From: Leifsonia shinshuensis
GTDB taxonomy: Bacteria; Actinomycetota; Actinomycetes; Actinomycetales; Microbacteriaceae
DNA length: 64,000 nt
Direction: 5' to 3'
Assembly: GCF_014217625.1 (NCBI RefSeq)
Contig: NZ_CP043641.1
Span: forward strand, 2,170,001 to 2,234,000
Part shown: positions 55,998 to 63,864 of the stretch, piece by piece
How positions within the stretch are numbered: position 1 is the first letter of the stretch
Layout: each line of letters opens with the position of its first letter
The notes under the pieces: generated by a model
Seen by the model: the letters and a program-made list of their open reading frames with translations, nothing else
What the model was told of the DNA's origin: nothing
The model's database searches: none
Program-made: the position numbers and the translations under genes

Positions 55998-57623
55998 CTA
56001 CCCCGCGAACACTGTCCGCCCGGCCACGATCGTCTCGACCACGCGCGCCCGCAGCAGCGACGACGCGCCTTCCGCGAAGACGTCGGCGTCGAGCACCGCG
56101 AGGTCGGCCGCGTACCCCGGCGCGATCCGGCCGCGCCAGTCGCCGTCGCCCACCGAGGCGGCCGCATCCCTGGTCGCGTGGGCCACGGCCCGCTCCAGCG
56201 GCAGCGCGTACTGCGGGTGCACAGCGGGCACCGACGGGTCGAGCGCGGACGCGCGGGTGGAGGCCACGTACAGGTTGGCGAGCGCCTGGTGCGGAGCGGT
56301 CGGCGAGTCGGTCGAGAACGCCAGCAGCGCGCCCGCGTCCTCGTACTCCGGCCACGGGAACGCCCGGTCGACGCGCTCGTCGCCCAGCATCTCCGCCCAG
56401 TTCTCGAAGATCGCCGGATCGGAGTGCACCGGCTGCATCGACGCGGTCACGCCGAGGCGCGCCATCCGCTCGGCCGTCCCCGGCGCCGCGTACTCGAGGT
56501 GCTCGATGCGGTGCCGGCGCGGCCGGTCGCCGTTGGCCGCGACCGCCTGCTCCAGCGCGTCGAGGGCGAGCTGGCTCGCGTAGTCGCCGATCGCGTGCTG
56601 CGCGATCTGGAGGCCGGCAGCGTCCGCCGCGGCGACGACCGGCGCTAGCCGCTCCAGCGGCCAGATCGGGTCGGCGTTGCTGCCGTCCGCGTACGGCTGC
56701 CGCATCGCCGCCGTGCAGGCGTCGATCACGCCGTCCAGGATGAGCTTGATGCCGACGACCCGCAGCCACGGCGTGGCCGGCTCGGCGGCGAGCTGCGCCG
56801 CCCGCTCGACCTGCGCGAGATTGGCCGCATCGTCGCCGGTGTTGGTGATCAGCCAGTGCGCGGCGACGCGGAGCGGGAGCTCTCCCCCGCGCCGGTCCTG
56901 CGCGCGCCTCAGCGCAGCGAGCCCGAACTCGTCGAACGCCATGTCGACCACGCCGGCGACCCCGGTCGCGAGGTAGGCGTCGATCGTGCGCTCGACGTGC
57001 TCGTCCCGGTCGGCGTCGGTGGTGGCCTCGTCGCGCTGCGTCCACGCGTACTGCGTCGCCGCGGTCTCCAGCAGGAGGCCGGTCGGCTCGCCGTCCGCGT
57101 CGCGCACGATCTCGCCGCCGATCGGGTCGGGGGTGTCGCGCGTGATGCCGAGCTCGGCCAGCGCCGCGGTGTTCACCCAGCAGGAGTGGTAGTCGTTGGC
57201 GTCCAGGTAGACGGGGATGTCCGGGAGGACCGCGTCGATCATCGCCGCGGTCGGCGCGCCGTCCGGGACGGCGTCGAACAGCCAGCCGCGCCCGCGCAGC
57301 ACCGGCGCGCCGGGCTGAGCCTCGCGCGCCTCCACGAGCAGCCGGAGGATGCCGCCGAGATCGCGCGCGTCGGTCAGGTAGACCTGGCCGAGCGCGGCGC
57401 CCATCATCAGCAGGTGGGTGTGCGCGTCGGTGATCCCGGGGAGGACCAGGCGGCCCTGGAGGTCGACGGCGCGGTCGGCGGAGGGCGCGGCCTCCTCCGG
57501 TCCCACCCAGCTGATCGTGTCGCCGGTCACGACGAAGGCTTCCGCCCAGGCCGTGGCGGGGTCCGCGTCCGCCGTGAAGACGCGGCCGTTGCGGTAGAGC
57601 GTGGTCAGGGTCTGGTCGGTCAC
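55998..57623 (-). CDS. Amidohydrolase_3 (YtcJ-like) family protein
   Basis: A 541-residue metal-dependent amidohydrolase. Metal ligands: His-x-His in GITDAHTHLL, a probable central Lys/Glu region in VVGIKLILDGVIDA, His in LQIAQHAIGD and RHRIEHLEY, and Asp in LAFSTDSPT. The C-terminal composite beta domain ends with ADLAVLDADVF and GRTVFAG. The GTG start overlaps the NCS1 permease by 4 bases, so the enzyme probably hydrolyses the compound imported by that permease (a formamide, hydantoin or nucleobase-like amide; inference). Confidence 0.92.
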   Translation of the reverse strand: MTDQTLTTLYRNGRVFTADADPATAWAEAFVVTGDTISWVGPEEAAPSADRAVDLQGRLVLPGITDAHTHLLMMGAALGQVYLTDARDLGGILRLLVEAREAQPGAPVLRGRGWLFDAVPDGAPTAAMIDAVLPDIPVYLDANDYHSCWVNTAALAELGITRDTPDPIGGEIVRDADGEPTGLLLETAATQYAWTQRDEATTDADRDEHVERTIDAYLATGVAGVVDMAFDEFGLAALRRAQDRRGGELPLRVAAHWLITNTGDDAANLAQVERAAQLAAEPATPWLRVVGIKLILDGVIDACTAAMRQPYADGSNADPIWPLERLAPVVAAADAAGLQIAQHAIGDYASQLALDALEQAVAANGDRPRRHRIEHLEYAAPGTAERMARLGVTASMQPVHSDPAIFENWAEMLGDERVDRAFPWPEYEDAGALLAFSTDSPTAPHQALANLYVASTRASALDPSVPAVHPQYALPLERAVAHATRDAAASVGDGDWRGRIAPGYAADLAVLDADVFAEGASSLLRARVVETIVAGRTVFAG

Positions 57624-59050
57624 AGCCGGCCCTCCTCTCCGAGCCGGGTGCGGCCCAACAGTGCGTAGATCGTCGCGCTCACGGTCATCCCGACCGGCAC
57701 GGACAGGTCGATGTGGCCGATCGCGCCCGAGATGGCTCCGGTCCAGACATCGGTCGACAGGCACAGCGCCGTCGCGACGCCGCCGACCACCAGGGCGGTG
57801 ATGCCCGGGACGCTCCAGCCGCCGGTGTACCAGAACCGGCCTCCCCTCCGGTCGTCGAACAGGTCGAGACCGTCGTAGACGTTGCGGCGGCGGATCACGT
57901 CGACCACGAAGATCGCCATGGCCGGTCCGGAGACCACGACCAGGAACTGCAGCAGCAGGTTGGCGGCCTCCAGGAGGCTGGACGACAGCACCAGGTAGAT
58001 CGTGAGCGCCGTCCCGACGACGCCGACGATGATCGCGGCCGGGATGCGCTTGAGCTTGAAGCCGATCGCCTGCAGCGACATGCTCGACGAGTAGGCCGTC
58101 ATCGCGTTGAGCGCGATGGTGTTGACGACGACGCCGATGACCAGCAGCGGTCCCATCCAGCCCGGCAGCAGATCGAACAGCGCCACGTCGATGCCGGCGT
58201 CGAAGGCGCCCGACTTCAGCCCGGTCGCCAGCAGGACGCCGACGATGGTGAACACGACGAACGGGACGGCCCCGCCGAGGGCGGTCGCCGCGGCGATGTG
58301 CGACGGTTTGGTCGAGCGCGGCAGGTAGCGGGCGAGGTCCGGGCTGTTGATGAATGACAGCGGCGAGGAGGCCAGGATCGTGAAGCCGACCGTGATCGCC
58401 GACCACAGCGCGATGCCGCTCAGCGGGTGCGCGGCCGTGTAGCCCCAGTCCACCGTCGGCAGGATGAAGAGCGCGACGCCGACGAAGATCACGAACAGCA
58501 GCACCGCCATGACCGGGTAGATGCGCAGGATGAGCGCGTGCCCGAAGATCGCGACCGCGATGGTCACCGCCGAGACCACGATCGTCACGCCGATGGGCAC
58601 CCAGACCGGGTCGCTCAGCCCGACCCTCCGCAGCAGGTCGGCGCCCATGAAGGAGGACGCCAGCCAGGTCAGCGCGAGGAAGACCGCGCCGATGAACCAG
58701 CCGACGAACGCGACGAACAGCTTGTTGCCGATGATCCCGTACATGGCGCGGGTGACCACCGAGCCCGAGGTGCCGGAGGCGGGGCCGCTCGCGGCGATGA
58801 TCCCGGGGAACACCCAGAGCAGCGACGCGGCCAGAATCACCAGGACGGCCTGCCAGATCTCCAGTCCGAGCAGGATGAGCGTCGCGCCGATGGTGAAGTT
58901 GAGGATGCTCACCCCCGGCGCCGCCCAGACGAAGAACAGATCGCGGGCCCGGCCGTGCCGGTCGGCGTCGCCGATGACCTCGATCCCGCGGGTCTCGGGT
59001 TGGGTGGACACATCCACGAATTCTTCGGCGCCGATCCGTTCTCGGGTCAT
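57620..59050 (-). CDS. NCS1-family cytosine/purine-type permease
   Basis: A 476-residue, 12-helix NCS1 transporter distinct from that at 12492. Signatures: FFVWAAPGVSILNFTIGATL in helix 1, SGTSGSVVTRAMYGIIGNKL, and SFINSPDLARYLP. The ATG at 59050 has GAGAGGA 7 bases upstream. It forms an operon with the amidohydrolase and is divergent from a TetR regulator with shared repeats between them. Confidence 0.92.
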   Translation of the reverse strand: MTRERIGAEEFVDVSTQPETRGIEVIGDADRHGRARDLFFVWAAPGVSILNFTIGATLILLGLEIWQAVLVILAASLLWVFPGIIAASGPASGTSGSVVTRAMYGIIGNKLFVAFVGWFIGAVFLALTWLASSFMGADLLRRVGLSDPVWVPIGVTIVVSAVTIAVAIFGHALILRIYPVMAVLLFVIFVGVALFILPTVDWGYTAAHPLSGIALWSAITVGFTILASSPLSFINSPDLARYLPRSTKPSHIAAATALGGAVPFVVFTIVGVLLATGLKSGAFDAGIDVALFDLLPGWMGPLLVIGVVVNTIALNAMTAYSSSMSLQAIGFKLKRIPAAIIVGVVGTALTIYLVLSSSLLEAANLLLQFLVVVSGPAMAIFVVDVIRRRNVYDGLDLFDDRRGGRFWYTGGWSVPGITALVVGGVATALCLSTDVWTGAISGAIGHIDLSVPVGMTVSATIYALLGRTRLGEEGRL

Positions 59051-59077
59051 GGCGTTCCTCTCTGACTCAGCTCCATT

Positions 59078-59124
59078 GCTATTGGTCATGTGCCCAATTG
59101 GCTATTGGTCAGTCATTCAATAGC
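59078..59124. promoter_or_regulatory. TetR-type operator region with repeated GCTATTG elements
   Basis: GCTATTGGTCA occurs at 59078-59088 and again at 59101-59111 (23 bases apart). The second copy forms an inverted repeat with CAATAGC at 59118-59124 (GCTATTG-N10-CAATAGC), which touches the ATG of the TetR gene. The first overlaps ATTGG-N8-CCAAT. The site sits between the divergent permease and TetR genes and is the probable binding region of TetR. Confidence 0.65.
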
Positions 59125-59790
59125 ATGGGAGACATGGAGTCAAGAGCGACGTCCGAAAGTGTTCGCGAGCAGGACCCGGCCACGAGCCGGCCCCGCTCGC
59201 GCAAGCCCGCCGAGGAGCGCCGCGAGGAGATCCTCGCCGCTGCGGCCGAGATCGCGATCGAGGAGGGCCTGGAGCGGATCACGCTCCGCGCCGTCGCCGC
59301 CCGCCTCGGAGTGCGGCCCGGCCTGATCTCGCACTACTTCCCCGCCGCCGAGGACCTCGTCGACGAGGCCTTCGCGCGCGCGGCGACCATCGAGCGCGAG
59401 CGCTTCTTCCCGACAGAGGGGCCGGCGCTGGAGCGCCTTGCGCACTTCGTGCAGCACATCGACTCCGGGGCCTCGTGGCCGCTGGCCCGCTTGTGGCTGA
59501 ACGCGCGCCACCTCTCCCGCTTCACACCCTCGCTGGAGGCGACGCTCCAGGAGCAGGACGCCCTCGACCGCTCCCGGCTGCGGGCCATCGTGCAGGAAGG
59601 GGTCGACGCCGGCGTGTTCGCCGAGGTCGACCCCGAGTGGGCGAGCATCCGCATCCTGATCGCGGTCGACGGAAGCGGCTCCTACGTCAACAGCGCCGGC
59701 GACCTCAGCAACCCGGCGCAGGTGCGCTTCGTCGCGGACGTCGTGGAGTGGACGCTGGGCCTGGAGGCAGGGGCGCTGAGCAGGGGTTAG
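59125..59790 (+). CDS. TetR-family transcriptional regulator
   Basis: A 221-residue repressor. The helix-turn-helix occupies about residues 38-75 (RREEILAAAAEIAIEEGLER, ITLRAVAARLGVRPGLISHY). The C-terminal ligand domain contains SWPLARLWLNARHLSRFTP. Two ATGs (59125 and 59134) are candidates; neither has a well-spaced ribosome-binding site. The operator-like repeat ends exactly at 59124. The gene overlaps the SRPBCC gene tail to tail by 4 bases. It should repress the divergent permease/amidohydrolase operon until a substrate-related ligand binds. Confidence 0.92.
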   Translation: MGDMESRATSESVREQDPATSRPRSRKPAEERREEILAAAAEIAIEEGLERITLRAVAARLGVRPGLISHYFPAAEDLVDEAFARAATIERERFFPTEGPALERLAHFVQHIDSGASWPLARLWLNARHLSRFTPSLEATLQEQDALDRSRLRAIVQEGVDAGVFAEVDPEWASIRILIAVDGSGSYVNSAGDLSNPAQVRFVADVVEWTLGLEAGALSRG

Positions 59791-60227
59791 GCGCGACGGC
59801 GCACGCACTCCGCGATCGCCTGCTCCCACTCTCCCAGATACTCCGCGTAGCCCGCGGCGAACTCCGCAAGCCCGGCCTCCGCCTCCGGCACCAGCGCCGT
59901 CAGAGCGTACTCGACCTCGACCTCCGCGAACCCGGCGGCCGGCGCCACCCGCACCGTCACCGTGCCCGCCCGGTCGCCGGGCGTGACGCGCGCGTAGGAG
60001 ATGCTCCTCGGGCGGTCGCGGGAGACGACGACCCAGGTCGTCCGCCGCCCGTGCCCCTCCGTCTCGAACACCGTGCCCGGCTCGGTGTCGTCGTGCATCC
60101 CGCGCGGGAATCGCGGCTCCCAACCGTGGACCCACTCGCGTTCTCCGACCGGCGTGAAGAGGTCGAACGCTTCCGGCGGCGCGAGCGGGACGCCGAGCCG
60201 GCCGATGAGACGCCGCCCGCCGGTCAC
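59787..60227 (-). CDS. SRPBCC-family protein paired with an RHH regulator
   Basis: A 146-residue START/AHSA1-like protein (APPEAFDLFTPVGEREWVHG near the N-terminus, FETEGHGRRTTWVVVSRDRP, long C-terminal helix). It binds hydrophobic ligands in related proteins. Its start overlaps the stop of the small ribbon-helix-helix gene by 4 bases, so the pair is translationally coupled. Whether the SRPBCC protein modulates the regulator, or the regulator only controls its synthesis, is not known. Confidence 0.85.
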   Translation of the reverse strand: MTGGRRLIGRLGVPLAPPEAFDLFTPVGEREWVHGWEPRFPRGMHDDTEPGTVFETEGHGRRTTWVVVSRDRPRSISYARVTPGDRAGTVTVRVAPAAGFAEVEVEYALTALVPEAEAGLAEFAAGYAEYLGEWEQAIAECVRRRA

Positions 60228-60469
60228 GATCCCTCGATGAGCGTGTGCGCGTCCTCCGCGCCGAGGTGGAGGTCGTAGACGGCTTTGAGCTGGCCGATCT
60301 TCCCGAGCGTCTCGGCGCCGAAAGCGGTCTTGCCCTCGAACGCGTGCAGCACGATCCCCTCGACCAGCTCACCCAACGGCATGTCCAGATATTCAGCGAG
60401 CGCCTTCAGCACCTTGAGGGTGCTGCGCTCGATGCGCATCCCGGTCTGGATTCGTTCGATTGTTACCAC
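60224..60469 (-). CDS. Small ribbon-helix-helix-like DNA-binding protein
   Basis: An 81-residue protein whose first 45 residues fit the Arc/MetJ ribbon-helix-helix pattern: strand IQTGMRIERST, helix LKVLKALAEYLD, turn MPLG and helix ELVEGIVLHAFEG. The rest is a helical tail. The GTG start at 60469 lies inside a palindrome. TACCAT (minus strand, 60476-60481) is 6 bases upstream, so the transcript is probably leaderless and its own product could shut it off by binding there. Confidence 0.72.
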   Translation of the reverse strand: MVTIERIQTGMRIERSTLKVLKALAEYLDMPLGELVEGIVLHAFEGKTAFGAETLGKIGQLKAVYDLHLGAEDAHTLIEGS

Positions 60470-60483
60470 GGTAACATGGTAAC
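60462..60483. promoter_or_regulatory. GTTACC/GGTAAC triple repeat, likely RHH self-operator
   Basis: Three 6-bp elements at 8-base spacing: GTTACC (60462-60467), GGTAAC (60470-60475), GGTAAC (60478-60483). The first two make a palindrome. They cover the start codon and -10 element of the ribbon-helix-helix gene. Short tandem elements at 8-base steps are what pairs of RHH dimers typically bind. Confidence 0.65.
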
Positions 60484-60600
60484 ACGCGGTCGAAAACCGA
60501 TTTCAAGACTCGGTCCACATGTGCTTGCTGAGTGGCAACTAGTTGTTGCTATCGTGACTCTCGCCGCACTCACACGCTTACCCGAAGGGCGTCTGTAAAA

Positions 60601-61488
60601 ATGAGCACCGTGGTCGACCAGGATCCGGCCAACCCTCTCTCTCAGATGCCGCGCGAGTCCGGCCAGGCGAAGACCGCCGGGCCGACCGTCACCGCGTTCG
60701 TGGACGGCGTCTCCGGCCACAACGACCGCGCCCGCCACGCCACCCTCACCCTCGCGAAGACGCTGGGCCGGCGGCTGGAGGCGAAGGTCGGCGTGATCGG
60801 CGAAGGCGCGTCGCAGGGGCAGAGCCTCGGCTGGTGGGCCGCGCTCGACCAGGCCCGGCCCGAGCTGGACGCCCTCACCGAGAGGGCGGAGCACTCGCTG
60901 CGGACCGCGGCGTTCAGCGCCTTCTGCCTGACCAGGAACGCCGCGGCCCTCGCGACCCTCCCCGCCGTCGCCCGGGCCCACCCGGACGCCGCGATCGTGT
61001 GGCTGGGCGCCCACCCGTGCCTGCACACCCCGACGACCACCCGCACCGGCGACCTCAGCGGGATGGCGCTCGGCGGGGCGACCGGGCTGTGGAAGTCCGG
61101 CCACGGCGGCGACGTCGCCCTCTCGAATGTGGTGCTGCTCGGCGCCCGCGACCTCGACCAGGCCGAGAAGCACATCATCGCCAACTCCCCCATCCGCAAC
61201 ATCCCGGCCGGACCGAGGATGCAGGAGGAGCTGGCGGCGACGATCGCCGGTCGCGAGGTGTTCGTGCACTTCTCCGCCGACGTCCTGCAGCCGGGCATCG
61301 TCCTGACCGACTACCAGATCGCGAACGGCCTGACCATCGACAACGTCGTGGCGACCGCCCGGACGCTCGCCGGCGAACGCGTGATCGGCCTCCAGCTCAG
61401 CGAGCTCGAACACGACCCGACCGACCGCTTCAACACGTCCGCCCAGCTCGTGGTGGAGATGCTGGCGCCGCTGCTGCCGCGGGTGTAG
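60601..61488 (+). CDS. Arginase/ureohydrolase-fold protein with lost metal ligands
   Basis: A 295-residue protein with clear ureohydrolase-superfamily organisation but degraded active-site motifs. The GGDHS motif corresponds to TRNAA (111-115), DAHxD to GAHPC (136-140), and the FDVDxxDP motif to FSADVLQP (224-231). Of the six manganese ligands only His138 and Asp227 remain, whereas the substrate-side segment TPTTTRTGDLSGMALG is still recognisable. It should therefore be inactive as an arginase or agmatinase, or have a new function such as binding, regulation or different chemistry. The ATG at 60601 follows GAAGGG by 12 bases. Confidence 0.8.
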   Translation: MSTVVDQDPANPLSQMPRESGQAKTAGPTVTAFVDGVSGHNDRARHATLTLAKTLGRRLEAKVGVIGEGASQGQSLGWWAALDQARPELDALTERAEHSLRTAAFSAFCLTRNAAALATLPAVARAHPDAAIVWLGAHPCLHTPTTTRTGDLSGMALGGATGLWKSGHGGDVALSNVVLLGARDLDQAEKHIIANSPIRNIPAGPRMQEELAATIAGREVFVHFSADVLQPGIVLTDYQIANGLTIDNVVATARTLAGERVIGLQLSELEHDPTDRFNTSAQLVVEMLAPLLPRV

Positions 61489-61610
61489 CGGAGCAGCGGC
61501 GCCGCACCGGCAGCTGAGGTCTGCGGCCCGAGATACGGTTCACGGTATGGACGTAGGGGCAGTACGACTGCATCAACGAGTGGCTGGCGGCACGCGCGGG
61601 GGTGCCGTTG

Positions 61611-62258
61611 ATGGGGCTTGATTTCGTGGAGCGCTTTTTCAAGCTGACGCTCGACAACGTGTACCGTTTCGCCTGCAGCGTGTTGTTCATCGTTGCGCTT
61701 GCCGCATATGCGGGAAACTCGACTCCGCTCGCGCAGCTCGGTGGCGTCCTGGACTATCTCGCGATCCCGTCCGGTTGGCTCGCTTCAGTCGGGGAGTGGG
61801 TGGCTGAGCGGGTGACCGTGGTTGGTGTGGTCGCCACCCTTGTCCTGATGGTCGCCCTCGCCTTCGCAGCGGCCAGTGACTGGCAGAGCCGCTCCGGATC
61901 GACCGCGCTCTTGTCCATCGTCATGCTGGCGGAAGTGGGTCAAGGCGCATCGATGTTCAACGCCCTGATCGTGGGTCTTGCGGGCCTCACGCTGGTCACC
62001 TGGCTCGCGACGCTCGTCGCACGTCGATCGGGCTGGGACAGACCGGAATGGACGGGCTCCGCGTGGGAGCGGGTCGCGAACATCGCGATGACGTTGATTC
62101 TTGCCGCGCTCTACTTCCTCTCTCCTCTCGGATGGCTCATCTCTCAGGAGCCGTACAACTCGCGTGGGAGCCGAGCGAACCCGCTCTATGTCGAGCGGAT
62201 CGAGAGGACAAGCCCGACCGGAGCGGTACGCCTGCACAACCGAAGCTCTGTCAATTGA
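61611..62258 (+). CDS. Hypothetical membrane protein
   Basis: A 215-residue protein with about five membrane helices (near residues 15-35, 60-85, 100-120, 125-140 and 160-180 from the ATG) and a polar C-terminal tail. No family is recognised. The ATG at 61611 follows a GGGGG run by about 8 bases; a GTG three codons earlier is possible. GC content and codon choice are visibly lower than for neighbours (TTG, TTT, GAT and CAT are frequent), which may indicate recent acquisition. Confidence 0.7.
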   Translation: MGLDFVERFFKLTLDNVYRFACSVLFIVALAAYAGNSTPLAQLGGVLDYLAIPSGWLASVGEWVAERVTVVGVVATLVLMVALAFAAASDWQSRSGSTALLSIVMLAEVGQGASMFNALIVGLAGLTLVTWLATLVARRSGWDRPEWTGSAWERVANIAMTLILAALYFLSPLGWLISQEPYNSRGSRANPLYVERIERTSPTGAVRLHNRSSVN

Positions 62259-62266
62259 GTCGCTCA

Positions 62267-62283
62267 CATCCGATGTCCGGATG
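62267..62283 (+). terminator. Small hairpin after the membrane-protein gene
   Basis: CATCCG (62267-62272), 5-base loop, CGGATG (62278-62283), 9 bases past the stop codon at 62258. Only 6 bp and no U tract, so a tentative terminator. Confidence 0.3.
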
Positions 62284-62394
62284 ATGGGTCGGGCGATGTT
62301 CGCCTCCGCGGGTCGCTCACCTCGGCCCTCCTCACGGGCGAAGGCCGCTTCCGCCCGCGGCCGAGGATCGGACCCGGGGCGCTACCCTCGCCCG

Positions 62395-62532
62395 ATGGGG
62401 AACGACGCGACGGGTACTATTCTGCTGACTTTGATCGTCGGGCTGCTCGCTCCTGCCGGTCTCATCGCCGCGGTGCTGGGGAGGCTGTGGTGGACCTGGT
62501 CTCGATCGCGCCGACGCTCGGGAGCTTCGTAA
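62395..62532 (+). CDS. Small single-pass membrane protein, leaderless
   Basis: A 45-residue open frame: MGNDATGTILLTLIVGLLAP start, one hydrophobic helix (about 8-30), then a basic tail WTWSRSRRRSGAS. Evidence for a real gene is the TACCCT promoter element exactly 6 bases before the ATG (the leaderless spacing seen at other genes here) and the strong terminator starting 12 bases after its stop. Function unknown. Confidence 0.55.
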   Translation: MGNDATGTILLTLIVGLLAPAGLIAAVLGRLWWTWSRSRRRSGAS

Positions 62533-62544
62533 GCCGAAGAAGCG

Positions 62545-62590
62545 GGCGTCGCCGCTGCCGCGGACTGAGCCAGGCGGCAGCGGCGACGCC
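62545..62590. terminator. Bidirectional 17-bp hairpin terminator
   Basis: Perfect arms 62545-62561 and 62574-62590 (starting GGCGTCGCCGCTGCC) with a 12-base loop, between the small membrane-protein gene and the convergent beta-propeller gene. Confidence 0.88.
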
Positions 62591-62606
62591 ACTCATGCCA
62601 CAGCCT

Positions 62607-63749
62607 TCACTCCGCCGCGATCCCCTCTCCGCCGACGGCGCCGGGGACCAGCACCGACCCGACACTGGTCAGGCCGCCGCCGGGGTTGACCCGGAACCCG
62701 GAGACCGCTCCTGCCGCACCGGTCTGGACATAGAGATAGCCGCCGTCGCCGGTCACCGTCGCGTCCACCGTTCCCGCGCCGGCCGCGGTCGTCCCGAGCG
62801 CCGTCAGGCCGCCCGTTCCCGGGTCGAGGTAGCCGGACAGCGTCCCGCTTCCGGCGTTCGAGGCGTAGAACGCCGAGCCGGCGCGGGCGATCCAGCACGT
62901 CGCCGCCTGCCCGGTCGCGGCGTTCGCGATCGGGGTGACGACGCCGTTCGGCGCGATGGCGAAGGTGCCGACCGCGTTCGTGCCCGCCTCGGCGACCACC
63001 AGGTGGCCTCCCGCGTCGAACGACACCGCGAACGGCACGGCCCCCGGCTCGACGTTCGTCACCGGGTGCGCGGAGAGACCGCCCAGCCGATCGACCGCGA
63101 ACACGTCGATGGCGCTGCCGTTGCCCTTGGTGGTGACGACCAGCTTCGATCCGTCCGGGGTGAACGCGACCTGACCCGGCGTGTGCGTGAACTCGGGAGT
63201 CGCCGTCGGGTCGAGTCCGAGCGGGCGGTTCCAGACAGGGATGCGGATGAGGAAGTCGGCCACGCGGACGTAGCCCTGCACCGCCCCTCCCGCACGCGCG
63301 TTCAGCACATAGACCAGGCCGCCGTGCGCGCTCACACTGACCGGGAAGGTCCCGCCGGAGCCGATCACCTCGCGCCGGACGAGCTGGTCGCCGTGGACGG
63401 CGAAGACGGTCACCGTGTTGCTGCCGGCGTTGACCGCGTAGAGGAGGCCGCGGTCGAGCACGAGCGAGCCCTGCGACGCGAGGTGGTCCACCACCGAGCC
63501 GTCCAGGGCGCCGCCGAGGCCGCCGGTCGGGTAGGTGCCGGCCTGGTGCAGCGTGCCGTCGGCCGCGCGGTCGTATGCGACGACGGCGTTGCCGGCGAGA
63601 CCGTCGGTCTGCACGAAGACCGCCGAGCCGGCGTGGGCGGCGCCGTCCGGGGCGCCGCCAGGGGTCGCGGCGAGGGCGGGCCCCGCGAACAGGGCCGTCG
63701 CGGCGACGGCGACCGCCGACGCGAGGGCGAGACGAGTTGGTGTTCTCAT
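62607..63749 (-). CDS. Secreted lactonase-family beta-propeller protein
   Basis: A 380-residue exported protein. Signal peptide residues 1-27 (cleavage at ALA). The mature part is a seven-bladed propeller of the YbgI/6-phosphogluconolactonase-like (lactonase) group, with repeated blades such as LLYAVNAGSNTVTVFAVHGD, QVAFTPDGSKLVVTTKGNG and LVVAEAGTNAVGTFAIAPNG. GAAGGAGAATC precedes the ATG. Secretion makes a pentose-phosphate role unlikely; an extracellular lactonase or binding protein is more plausible. Confidence 0.9.
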   Translation of the reverse strand: MRTPTRLALASAVAVAATALFAGPALAATPGGAPDGAAHAGSAVFVQTDGLAGNAVVAYDRAADGTLHQAGTYPTGGLGGALDGSVVDHLASQGSLVLDRGLLYAVNAGSNTVTVFAVHGDQLVRREVIGSGGTFPVSVSAHGGLVYVLNARAGGAVQGYVRVADFLIRIPVWNRPLGLDPTATPEFTHTPGQVAFTPDGSKLVVTTKGNGSAIDVFAVDRLGGLSAHPVTNVEPGAVPFAVSFDAGGHLVVAEAGTNAVGTFAIAPNGVVTPIANAATGQAATCWIARAGSAFYASNAGSGTLSGYLDPGTGGLTALGTTAAGAGTVDATVTGDGGYLYVQTGAAGAVSGFRVNPGGGLTSVGSVLVPGAVGGEGIAAE

Positions 63750-63864
63750 GATTCTCCTTCGATCATCCGTTCGGCGCGCACGGCGCGCTCGAGAGGTGTG
63801 TGTCGGGCCGGCCGGGATGCTTACCTGCTCGCGAGATCTTTCTCGCGCGCCCTACGATCGACGC

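Noticed and set aside
62607..63749. Annotation as 6-phosphogluconolactonase of the pentose phosphate pathway
   Set aside because: The protein has a clear signal peptide and is exported, so a cytoplasmic pathway role is unlikely despite the lactonase-type propeller.
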